This document shows positions 6,432 through 11,905 of a stretch of 11,905 nt of DNA, piece after piece. Under the pieces are notes generated by a model that made no database searches, was not told where the DNA came from, and saw nothing but the letters and a program-made list of their open reading frames with translations. The translations under genes were made by a program, and so were the position numbers. Source of the DNA: Gammaproteobacteria bacterium (GTDB lineage Bacteria; Pseudomonadota; Gammaproteobacteria; UBA6429; Thiohalophilaceae); the NCBI GenBank assembly GCA_013152045.1, contig JAADGZ010000242.1, positions 1 through 11,905 on the forward strand, given 5' to 3'. Numbering within the stretch: the first letter of the stretch is position 1; each line of letters begins with the position of its first letter.

Positions 6432-6794
6432 ATGACTGAGATTTTTGATGCCCGTCTTGCGCTTGAGCAGGCAGGTGGTAGTGAAGAACTGGCGCGCGAT
6501 TTATTTAGCATGTTGCTGGATGAATTAGTTGATCACCAACAGGCGATTGAGATGCTTTTTAAGCGGGTAAGTTCTGAAAACGAGGCGCTTGAAGTACTCT
6601 GGGACCCGATACACAAGTTACATGGTGCCACGGTCTATCTGGGCGTCCCTGCTCTGCGCCAGGCGGTAAAAATATTTGAAGATCAGATTAAACAAAATAA
6701 TCGGGCCCAACTTGACGAAAGTTTCAAACAACTTAATTTAGAAATAAGCCGCCTGCAGGAGAATGGCCAGGCGATTCTCGCCCGTAGCTGGTAA
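6432..6794 (+). CDS. Free-standing histidine phosphotransfer (HPt) protein, BarA/GacS C-terminal type
   Basis: This 120-residue protein is a lone HPt domain, which relays phosphate from a hybrid histidine kinase receiver to a response regulator. The motif IHKLHGATVYLGVPALRQA at 60-78 carries the predicted phosphohistidine His61. The N-terminal half contains LALEQAGGSEELARDLFSML at 9-28. Both closely match, from memory, the HPt at the C-terminus of BarA/GacS (IHKLHGAC-Y-GVP). I chose the ATG at 6432 because the domain begins there and AGGGA precedes it; an upstream ATG at 6291 would only add residues antisense to cysM. There is no kinase, HAMP or receiver domain. It is the only plus-strand gene here, divergent from cysM-rlmD, and E. 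coli barA is divergent from rlmD. It could be the surviving tail of a barA/gacS gene, or a relay partner for a kinase encoded elsewhere. Confidence 0.9.
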   Translation: MTEIFDARLALEQAGGSEELARDLFSMLLDELVDHQQAIEMLFKRVSSENEALEVLWDPIHKLHGATVYLGVPALRQAVKIFEDQIKQNNRAQLDESFKQLNLEISRLQENGQAILARSW

Positions 6795-7175
6795 CTATTC
6801 ATTCAACCAGTCAAGCGCCTCTTCCATGGTACGAAAAGCATGGATCTCAATGGGGATTTCATCGCCATAAGCCTCGAACATCCTGGAAAGACCAAAATAC
6901 AGATCCCGTGTCGCTAACAAAGCCAGTTTGTACTCGGCCCCCCGCTGTTTAATATGTTCAGCGGTCATATTGACAATATGCCGCATATCCTCGGCTGAGA
7001 ATGACGAGGTCTGGATACCCTGTTTAAAATCCCAGAGCACATTCATGCCGGCCTTAAATTTGGGGTCAACCAGCATGGCACGCCAGGCAGGTTCAATATC
7101 GACCAGCCCAAAGCCCCCGGCTATCGTATGAACAACCAGGTTTTTTTCAATATCAATCACGGTCTTTACTGGCAT
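6795..7175 (-). CDS. Small SpoIIAA/STAS-like protein of unknown function
   Basis: This is a 126-residue soluble protein with no signal peptide or membrane segment. Alternating strands and helices (VKTVIDIEKNLVVHTIAG near 3-20, VLWDF, KLALLATRDLYFGLSRMFEAYG, then IHAFRTMEEALDWL at the C-terminus) match the pattern of SpoIIAA-like/SEC14-STAS proteins, which end in FR-x-x-x-EALxWL. No specific function can be named. STAS-type domains often act as binding partners in regulatory switches, and no serine equivalent to the SpoIIAA phosphorylation site can be confidently assigned. The ATG at 7175 is preferred over a GTG at 7196 because GAGG stands 8 bases before it and because it avoids overlap with acpS, which ends 10 bases upstream. 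Its stop codon abuts the stop of the convergent HPt gene with no spacer. It is probably the last gene of the rnc-acpS operon. Confidence 0.85.
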   Translation of the reverse strand: MPVKTVIDIEKNLVVHTIAGGFGLVDIEPAWRAMLVDPKFKAGMNVLWDFKQGIQTSSFSAEDMRHIVNMTAEHIKQRGAEYKLALLATRDLYFGLSRMFEAYGDEIPIEIHAFRTMEEALDWLNE

Positions 7176-7183
7176 AATATTCA

Positions 7184-7187
7184 CCTC
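7184..7187 (-). promoter_or_regulatory. Shine-Dalgarno sequence deciding the start of the STAS-like gene
   Basis: The minus strand reads GAGG here, 8 bases before the ATG at 7175, and overlaps the acpS stop codon. It supports the shorter start and suggests coupling of the two genes. Confidence 0.6.
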
Positions 7188-7569
7188 AAACTTCACAGCT
7201 CAGGGTAACGAAGGCCACCGCATAATCTATCTCGTCAGCCAAACTGATATGTGACGATACAATCTTTTGCTGCCGCATAAATTCTTCCGCTCGGCCGCTG
7301 AATTTTAGTACGGGTTTACCCAGAACATCGTGGCTAACCCCAATATGAGATAAGGACAAACCGTTGATAAATCCAGTCCCCATGGCCTTGGCAACCGCTT
7401 CCTTGGCGGCAAAACGTTTGGCCAAAAAATGGGCATGATTGACGACTTCCTTAAAATCTCCCAATTCTTCGTCAGTAAGAATTCGTTCAGCGAAGCGATG
7501 ACCGTAGCGTTCAAGATTATTGCGCATACGCTCGACGCTGACGATATCGGTGCCAATTCCGTAAATCAT
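7186..7569 (-). CDS. acpS: Holo-[acyl-carrier-protein] synthase AcpS
   Basis: AcpS transfers 4'-phosphopantetheine from coenzyme A to the serine of apo-ACP, activating fatty acid synthesis. The 127 residues are the normal length for this small trimeric enzyme. [15 protein letters not shown] at the N-terminus carries the metal-binding Asp8, and [19 protein letters not shown] at 48-66 carries the second metal ligand Glu57. [18 protein letters not shown] near the end matches the family's last strands. The ATG overlaps the pdxJ stop as ATGA, so translation is likely coupled; pdxJ-acpS is a long-known pair in gammaproteobacteria. The following STAS-like gene begins 10 bases after the stop. Confidence 0.97.
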   Translation of the reverse strand: MIYGIGTDIVSVERMRNNLERYGHRFAERILTDEELGDFKEVVNHAHFLAKRFAAKEAVAKAMGTGFINGLSLSHIGVSHDVLGKPVLKFSGRAEEFMRQQKIVSSHISLADEIDYAVAFVTLSCEV

Positions 7570-8309
7570 GAGTAGCGGGCTGCACGCATCAGGGCTTTCA
7601 TTTCTCTAACCGCTAGATCCAAACCCGTGAACAGACTACGGGCAATAATGGCATGGCCGATATTCAGCTCAGCGATGTCGTTGAGGGCGGCAATCGCCGC
7701 AACATTGTGATAATGCAGGCCATGTCCGGCATTAACCTGCAGACCACAGGCCAAGCCTTTTTCCATCGCCTGTACAATGCGCTGTAATTCCTGGGCCTGT
7801 TGTTGTGGATTGACCGCATCGGCATAATTGCCCGTGTGCAATTCAATCACTGGGGCGCCACAATCAGCGGCCGCTTCTACCTGCCGCGCATCGGGATCAA
7901 TAAACAACGACACCCGTATCTGCGCCTCAGCAAGCCGACTACAGGCATCACTGATACGCGTTTTCTGGCCCGCCACATCCAGGCCGCCTTCGGTGGTTAG
8001 CTCCTGTCGCCGTTCAGGCACCAGACAGCAGTCAGCGGGTTTAAGTCGACAGGCAATGGCCAGCATGTCATCGGTAACCGCCATTTCCAGATTCATTCGT
8101 GTTTGCAGCGTCGCCGCCAACATCTCCACATCCCGATCCTGAATATGCCGCCGATCTTCACGCAAATGCACGGTGATGGCATCGGCACCCGCCTGCTCCG
8201 CCACCAGCGCCGCCTGCAGCGGTTCCGGATAACGTGTGCCGCGCGACTGCCGCAGGGTGGCAATATGATCGATATTAACGCCCAAATAGATTGAATTTTT
8301 TTCTTTCAT
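7566..8309 (-). CDS. pdxJ: Pyridoxine 5'-phosphate synthase PdxJ
   Basis: PdxJ closes the pyridine ring of vitamin B6, condensing 1-deoxyxylulose-5-phosphate with 3-amino-2-oxopropyl phosphate to pyridoxine 5'-phosphate. The 247-residue TIM-barrel protein shows [16 protein letters not shown] near the N-terminus, [16 protein letters not shown] at 41-56, MNLEMAVTD near 72-80, [22 protein letters not shown], and [11 protein letters not shown] near the C-terminus for the second phosphate. I chose the ATG at 8309. A TTG at 8315 would overlap the recO stop and add two residues, and neither has a clear ribosome site, so translation may be coupled to recO, which ends 2 bases earlier. Its stop overlaps the acpS start by 4 bases. 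The recO-pdxJ-acpS order is standard in gammaproteobacteria. Confidence 0.97.
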   Translation of the reverse strand: MKEKNSIYLGVNIDHIATLRQSRGTRYPEPLQAALVAEQAGADAITVHLREDRRHIQDRDVEMLAATLQTRMNLEMAVTDDMLAIACRLKPADCCLVPERRQELTTEGGLDVAGQKTRISDACSRLAEAQIRVSLFIDPDARQVEAAADCGAPVIELHTGNYADAVNPQQQAQELQRIVQAMEKGLACGLQVNAGHGLHYHNVAAIAALNDIAELNIGHAIIARSLFTGLDLAVREMKALMRAARYS

Positions 8310-8311
8310 AA

Positions 8312-9070
8312 TCAATGTCTTAGAAGCTGTTTTTGCTGGATATAAAGTTCGCGCGAATGCAGGGGTTTGGGCCCAAGATGACCCGCCAGGTTAATCCGCA
8401 TCAGAGTTTTAGCCTCGCGTAATATGAGATCATAATGCTCAGTATGCGTATCAGCGGCGCGCAAACTACCCTGCTGCAGAGTCAGTAACGTATAACCATG
8501 CACCGGCAGGCCATTTTCACAGTCCCGCTTGAATTCAAGTTTCAACGGACCATACTCCGGTTGATAACAATATATCTGATCGGCTTGTATAGCCTCGCCA
8601 CTATTGGCCTCATGATCGAGAACCAGTCCATAGCCTAGTTCCTGTAACAGAAAACATTCAAACATTCGCAAACCGGCCTCTTCTGTCTGGCCATCGCCTG
8701 ATTCAGACAGTTGCTGCAAAATCTGGGCATAGGCATCATACAGTGCCGGGTGGGGATCGTCCCTGGCCAGCAAGCGCAGCAACAGTTCATTCAAATAAAA
8801 AGCGGTGAGTAATTTCTGGCCATTCGGTGAAGCAAACTGTGTACCCGTCTCAGCGGCAGTCAGGGTCTGTACCTCACCATTACCCTGCCAGCTTAGCAAT
8901 AACGGAATAAAGGGCAGTAACTGTCCCTGCAATCGTGAATTCTGCTGCCGCGCGCCACGCGCCACCAAGACCCGACGGCCCTGTTCACGACTAAAAATAT
9001 CAACTAGTTTGCTAGTGTTACGATAGGGTCGGCTGTGCAGAATATAACTGGCCTGCAGGCTCTGACGCAT
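8312..9070 (-). CDS. recO: DNA repair protein RecO
   Basis: RecO works with RecR to load RecA onto SSB-coated single-stranded DNA in the RecF pathway and can anneal complementary strands. The 252-residue protein has an N-terminal OB fold at about 1-80, with [20 protein letters not shown] at 8-27 and [16 protein letters not shown] at 36-51. A helical domain follows with [20 protein letters not shown] at 92-111 and [16 protein letters not shown] at 138-152. The C-terminal part lacks the four zinc-binding cysteines of Gram-positive RecO, like the E. coli protein. The ATG shares one base with the era stop (TAATG), showing coupling. It ends just before pdxJ. Recognition rests on both motifs and the conserved era-recO-pdxJ order. 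Confidence 0.96.
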   Translation of the reverse strand: MRQSLQASYILHSRPYRNTSKLVDIFSREQGRRVLVARGARQQNSRLQGQLLPFIPLLLSWQGNGEVQTLTAAETGTQFASPNGQKLLTAFYLNELLLRLLARDDPHPALYDAYAQILQQLSESGDGQTEEAGLRMFECFLLQELGYGLVLDHEANSGEAIQADQIYCYQPEYGPLKLEFKRDCENGLPVHGYTLLTLQQGSLRAADTHTEHYDLILREAKTLMRINLAGHLGPKPLHSRELYIQQKQLLRH

Positions 9071-9993
9071 TAAATCTCGTCCTTGTATCCAAGGCTTTGC
9101 AGGGCTCGCTCATCATCAGACCAGCCTTCTTTTACTTTTACCCAGATTTCCAAAAATACCTTTTTATGAAATAATTTTTCCATATCCTGCCGTGCCTGGG
9201 TACCTACATTTTTGAGCCGACTGCCTTTCTCGCCAATCACAATCGCTTTCTGGTTTGTGCGTTCCACCCAGATCAGGGCGTGCACATGAATGCGTCCTTT
9301 CTCTTCCTTAAAGCGCTCAATTTCTACCGTCAAATCATAGGGTAGTTCCTGTCCCAGCATGCGCATCAGTTTTTCACGCACCAGCTCGGCTGCCAGATAA
9401 CGCTGACTGCGATCGGTGATCTGATCGGCAGGGTAGAATGGCTCCGAAACGTCCAACTGCTCCCGTACCCGGGCCTCGAGTTCCGGCAAATTGATATTCT
9501 TGATCGCTGAGATAGGAATAATTTCGATAAAGTCCATTTTCTCAGAGACCTTCTGAATAAAAGGCAGGAGCCTATTTTTGTCATCTAACCTGTCCACTTT
9601 GTTGATGGCAAGAATAGCCGGAATACCCGATTCCTGGATACGCTTTAGCACCATCTCATCCTCAGAAGTCCATTGCAGGGCCTCAATCAGGAAAACAATC
9701 ACATGCACGCTGTCCAGTGCACTATAAGCCGTCCGATTCATATAACGATTGATCGCCCGCCGGGCATTTTCATGAATGCCCGGGGTATCGACATAGATAA
9801 TCTGCTCAGTCTTTGTCGTCTTGATACCAAGCAGATGCTGGCGGGTCGTCTGCGGTTTACGTGAGGTGATGCTGAGTTTCTGTCCCAGCAGATGATTCAA
9901 CAAGGTAGACTTGCCCATATTGGGCCGCCCTACCAGGGCCACATAACCGCAGCGAAAATCGTTCTCTGTCGTTGTTTGTTTACTCTTACTCAT
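9070..9993 (-). CDS. era: GTPase Era
   Basis: Era is an essential GTPase that binds the 3' end of 16S rRNA and assists 30S assembly, linking it to cell division. The 307 residues show G1 GRPNMGKST at 22-30, the G2 region PQTTRQHLLGI at 47-57, G3 DTPG at 69-72, G4 NKVD at 131-134 and G5 ISAIKN at 161-166. A C-terminal KH RNA-binding domain contains VIGEKGSRLKNVG at 252-264. The G1 loop has Met where Val is usual (GRPNVGKST), a mild change unlikely to stop GTP binding. The ATG lies inside the end of rnc, an 8-base overlap. No strong ribosome site precedes it, so coupling to rnc is likely. The stop overlaps recO by one base. The rnc-era-recO order is the classical operon. Confidence 0.98.
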   Translation of the reverse strand: MSKSKQTTTENDFRCGYVALVGRPNMGKSTLLNHLLGQKLSITSRKPQTTRQHLLGIKTTKTEQIIYVDTPGIHENARRAINRYMNRTAYSALDSVHVIVFLIEALQWTSEDEMVLKRIQESGIPAILAINKVDRLDDKNRLLPFIQKVSEKMDFIEIIPISAIKNINLPELEARVREQLDVSEPFYPADQITDRSQRYLAAELVREKLMRMLGQELPYDLTVEIERFKEEKGRIHVHALIWVERTNQKAIVIGEKGSRLKNVGTQARQDMEKLFHKKVFLEIWVKVKEGWSDDERALQSLGYKDEI

Positions 9994-10660
9994 GATTTAA
10001 CTGTTTCAGTGCCTGTTCTGCGGTTGCCTGTTCCGCCTTACGGCGGCTACTGCCGGATGCTTGAATCGGTTTATCCAATTTAGGAATGTGACAGGCGATA
10101 GTAAAGGTTTGTGCGTGATCCTTGCCATCGATGGCAATAACTTCATATTCTGGCAAAGGTGCCCCCCGGGATTGCAAGTATTCCTGCAATCGTGTTTTCG
10201 GATCTTTAAGGATAGAATCCGGATCACAATGCGCGAGCCGGTCAGTAAAAAACTGTAGCACAAAATCATGCGTCACTTGCCGATCGCTGTCCAGATAGAC
10301 GGCTCCAAATACCGCTTCAAGTGCATCGGCAAGAATAGATTCACGCCGAAAACCACCGCTTTTTAGTTCCCCTGAACCCAGTTTCAAATAATTCCCCAAA
10401 TCCAGCTCGGCGGCAATTTTGGCCAGCGTTTCTCCCTTCACCAGACTGGCGCGCAAACGGCTCAGTTCACCTTCCCGCGCCTGCGGAAATCGCTGATAAA
10501 GTTCAATACTGATAATTTGCCCAAGAACAGAGTCACCCAGAAACTCCAAGCGCTCATTATTATTCGAAGACGCGCTACGATGGGTCAATGCGACATCAAG
10601 CAGTTCTGGTTTTTTGAATTTATAGCTCAGCTTATGCTGGAGTCTGGCAAGATCGGGCAT
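9986..10660 (-). CDS. rnc: Ribonuclease III
   Basis: RNase III cleaves double-stranded RNA; it processes the 30S rRNA precursor and many mRNAs and sense-antisense duplexes. The 224 residues are the usual length. The signature NERLEFLGDSVL is at 35-46, with predicted metal-binding residues Glu39 and Asp43. The second metal pair is Asp112 and Glu115 in ILADALEAVFGAVYLD. LTHRSASS at 25-32 is also characteristic. A double-stranded RNA-binding domain fills about 152-222, from DPKTRLQEYLQSRG to SRRKAEQATAEQAL. The ATG shares one base with the stop of the DUF4845 gene (TAATG), and the 3' end overlaps era by 8 bases, so three consecutive genes are coupled. E. coli rnc autoregulates by cleaving its own leader; I did not find an obvious equivalent stem here. 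Confidence 0.98.
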   Translation of the reverse strand: MPDLARLQHKLSYKFKKPELLDVALTHRSASSNNNERLEFLGDSVLGQIISIELYQRFPQAREGELSRLRASLVKGETLAKIAAELDLGNYLKLGSGELKSGGFRRESILADALEAVFGAVYLDSDRQVTHDFVLQFFTDRLAHCDPDSILKDPKTRLQEYLQSRGAPLPEYEVIAIDGKDHAQTFTIACHIPKLDKPIQASGSSRRKAEQATAEQALKQLNHE

Positions 10661-11037
10661 TAGGGTCCGGGTATCGTCACAGCTTTTTGAAAATGCACTA
10701 CCACATCGATATTAGCCATAATATTTTCTCGAATTTCATAATCGATTTCCACTGTCCTTTTCTTCCTGCCCGTTTTATCGATGTAAATATCATCCTTGCT
10801 GACACCATCGACCATATTGATATCCAGACGCTTCATTATGGTCTTGTTAATCATAACCGGTGTCATGTTTGCTATACCAGGCTCATCTTTGACATCACTT
10901 AGAACTGAACCAACCTTAAAACTGTCCAGATAAATGGGCAACAATTTTAAACCCAGCAGAACAAACATCAGGATCAGGGCAATCACTCCTATCCAGGCAA
11001 TCGCTGTCATACCTGCCTGTTTTTGCTTCCTGATCAT
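10660..11037 (-). CDS. DUF4845 family membrane-anchored protein
   Basis: A small protein of this family sits between lepB and rnc in many gammaproteobacteria. Its biochemical function is unknown. The 125 residues comprise a short basic start (MIRKQKQ), one hydrophobic helix at about 11-35 (TAIAWIGVIALILMFVLLGL), and a soluble, probably periplasmic remainder of about 90 residues rich in Asp, Lys and Ile. The N-terminus KQAGMTAIAW looks like a type IV prepilin cleavage site (Gly9, then a hydrophobic helix), but the usual Glu at position +5 is Ala. Cleavage is therefore uncertain. AGGAA stands about 9 bases before the ATG. The stop shares one base with the rnc start. The 47 bases between lepB and this gene show no clear hairpin, so I infer one transcript. 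A role in the envelope is only a guess from topology. Confidence 0.9.
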   Translation of the reverse strand: MIRKQKQAGMTAIAWIGVIALILMFVLLGLKLLPIYLDSFKVGSVLSDVKDEPGIANMTPVMINKTIMKRLDINMVDGVSKDDIYIDKTGRKKRTVEIDYEIRENIMANIDVVVHFQKAVTIPGP

Positions 11038-11084
11038 GTCGTCATTTCCTGCTTAGCGAAAGTCATGCTGCCCTAATCTTAATC

Positions 11085-11870
11085 TTAGTCTATTAATGTG
11101 CCAATGCGAGTCCAACGAGGCCAATCACCCAGTTCCCAGTTAAACCAGACGAGCATCGCATGGCCAACCAAATTTTCATCTGGAACAAAACCCCAGTAAC
11201 GGCTATCACGGCTATTATCACGATTATCACCCATAACAAAATATTTGTGTTTTGGGACGGTGATCACAAAATCTCGTGCCGGAGACATTTGATTATCCAA
11301 TACATCATGTACTACACCGGTCAGGTTTTCCGACTTGCGCAGGATATAATCATAGCCAGGGCGGTAAACCGTCCCCTTGCCCTGGGGCATGCGTTTGCCA
11401 TTAATATAAAGCACTTTATCGTAATAGGCTACCTTATCGCCAGGCACACCGACCACCCGTTTGATGTAATCAATCGAAGGATCTTCAGGATAACGAAATA
11501 CGATCACATCACCGCGTTGCGGGGTACCGATATCGACGACTTTTTTGTTCCAGGCGGGCAAACGAATGCCGTAGCTGAATTTGTTGACCAAAATAAAATC
11601 GCCGATTTCAAGCGTCGGCAACATGGAGCCGGAAGGAATACGGAAAGGTTCGGCGATAAAGCCGCGCAGGAACAGGACAATAAATACTACCGGAAACAGA
11701 AAACGGGAAAACTCGGCCAGCATGGTCCAAACTGAACCAATGGCGGTTTGTTTTCCGTCCGTGATCTCATCTGATTTTTTACCACGCTTAACTATAAATT
11801 TGTCCAGCAACCAAATAGTTCCAGTAATAAAAACAGCAACAACCAGAATCAGTGAAAAATCTATATTCAT
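11085..11870 (-). CDS. lepB: Signal peptidase I
   Basis: LepB is the inner-membrane serine protease that removes signal peptides from proteins exported by Sec and Tat. The 261 residues show two N-terminal membrane helices at about 4-22 and 57-73, joined by a charged cytoplasmic loop. The catalytic domain follows with RIPSGSMLPTL at 77-87 (nucleophile Ser82), RGDVIVFRYPEDPSIDYIKR at 119-138 (general-base Lys137), RVVGVPGDKV, and the MGDNRDNSRDSRYWGFV box near the C-terminus. This is a full set of conserved boxes. The ATG overlaps the lepA stop by 4 bases (ATGA), with AGGGA placed 7 bases upstream inside lepA. The lepA-lepB pair is classical. The stop at 11085 is followed by 47 bases before the DUF4845 gene. 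Confidence 0.98.
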   Translation of the reverse strand: MNIDFSLILVVAVFITGTIWLLDKFIVKRGKKSDEITDGKQTAIGSVWTMLAEFSRFLFPVVFIVLFLRGFIAEPFRIPSGSMLPTLEIGDFILVNKFSYGIRLPAWNKKVVDIGTPQRGDVIVFRYPEDPSIDYIKRVVGVPGDKVAYYDKVLYINGKRMPQGKGTVYRPGYDYILRKSENLTGVVHDVLDNQMSPARDFVITVPKHKYFVMGDNRDNSRDSRYWGFVPDENLVGHAMLVWFNWELGDWPRWTRIGTLID

Positions 11871-11905
11871 TTATCCTTCCCTACATTAAGCACCGCAAGA
11901 AAAGC
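11867..11905 (-). CDS. lepA: Elongation factor 4 (LepA), last 12 codons; gene starts beyond the window
   Basis: Read on the minus strand to the TGA at 11869-11867, the last bases of the window give AFLAVLNVGKDK. This matches the C-terminus of LepA as I remember it from E. coli (QEAFLAILHVGKDNK). LepA is a ribosome-associated GTPase. The stop overlaps the lepB start as ATGA, the usual lepA-lepB arrangement. The fragment is short, so the call rests on the tail motif together with context. Confidence 0.85.
   Translation of the reverse strand, partial: AFLAVLNVGKDK

Noticed and set aside
11038..11084. Possible terminator or promoter between lepB and the DUF4845 gene
   Set aside because: Only short TAATCTTA-type repeats are seen. 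There is no GC-rich stem with a T-run and no clear promoter elements.
11200..11232. Short repeats of TATCACG type
   Set aside because: They encode the repeated Asp-Asn-Arg/Ser-Arg-Asp residues of the conserved LepB box.
11160..11735. 191-codon open frame on the plus strand
   Set aside because: It is antisense to lepB, whose catalytic boxes are all intact; the open frame reflects lepB codon pattern.

Overview
The window is an ordinary, gene-dense chromosomal segment from a gammaproteobacterium of moderate GC content. The evidence is the gene order lepA-lepB-DUF4845-rnc-era-recO-pdxJ-acpS, the adjacency of cysM and rlmD, and a neighbourhood holding nagZ, a hypoxanthine-type phosphoribosyltransferase and an MTIP-type nucleoside phosphorylase. 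No RNA genes, insertion sequences, CRISPR arrays, phage genes or broken genes were seen. There is no stretch over 300 bases without a gene. The genus cannot be named from this sequence alone.

Layout: every gene but one is on the minus strand, so transcription runs from 11905 towards 1. The first block (11905 to 6795) is the last codons of lepA, then lepB (signal peptidase I), a DUF4845 membrane protein, rnc (RNase III), era (ribosome-assembly GTPase), recO (recombination mediator), pdxJ (vitamin B6), acpS (holo-ACP synthase) and a small SpoIIAA/STAS-like protein. Many junctions overlap by 1 to 8 bases, which points to one translationally coupled operon. The second block (6363 to 1) is cysM, rlmD, a CYTH triphosphate-tunnel protein, a leaderless YkuD-fold L,D-transpeptidase/carboxypeptidase, nagZ, a MscS-family channel, a hypoxanthine/guanine phosphoribosyltransferase and the 5' half of mtnP, with gaps of 1 to about 45 bases.

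The single plus-strand gene (6432 to 6794) encodes a free-standing histidine phosphotransfer (HPt) domain. It closely resembles the C-terminal HPt of BarA/GacS and is divergent from cysM-rlmD, the place where several gammaproteobacteria carry barA or gacS. Its stop codon abuts the stop codon of the convergent STAS-like gene.

Functional themes: the first block serves protein export, RNA processing and cofactor or carrier-protein activation. The second mixes cysteine synthesis and rRNA methylation with recycling. NagZ and the leaderless YkuD protein look like two cytoplasmic steps of peptidoglycan recycling. MtnP releasing hypoxanthine and Hpt recapturing it look like two successive steps of methylthioadenosine/purine salvage. 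I see no wholly new defence or mobile system. The observations most worth following are the orphan BarA/GacS-type HPt and the leaderless YkuD enzyme beside nagZ.
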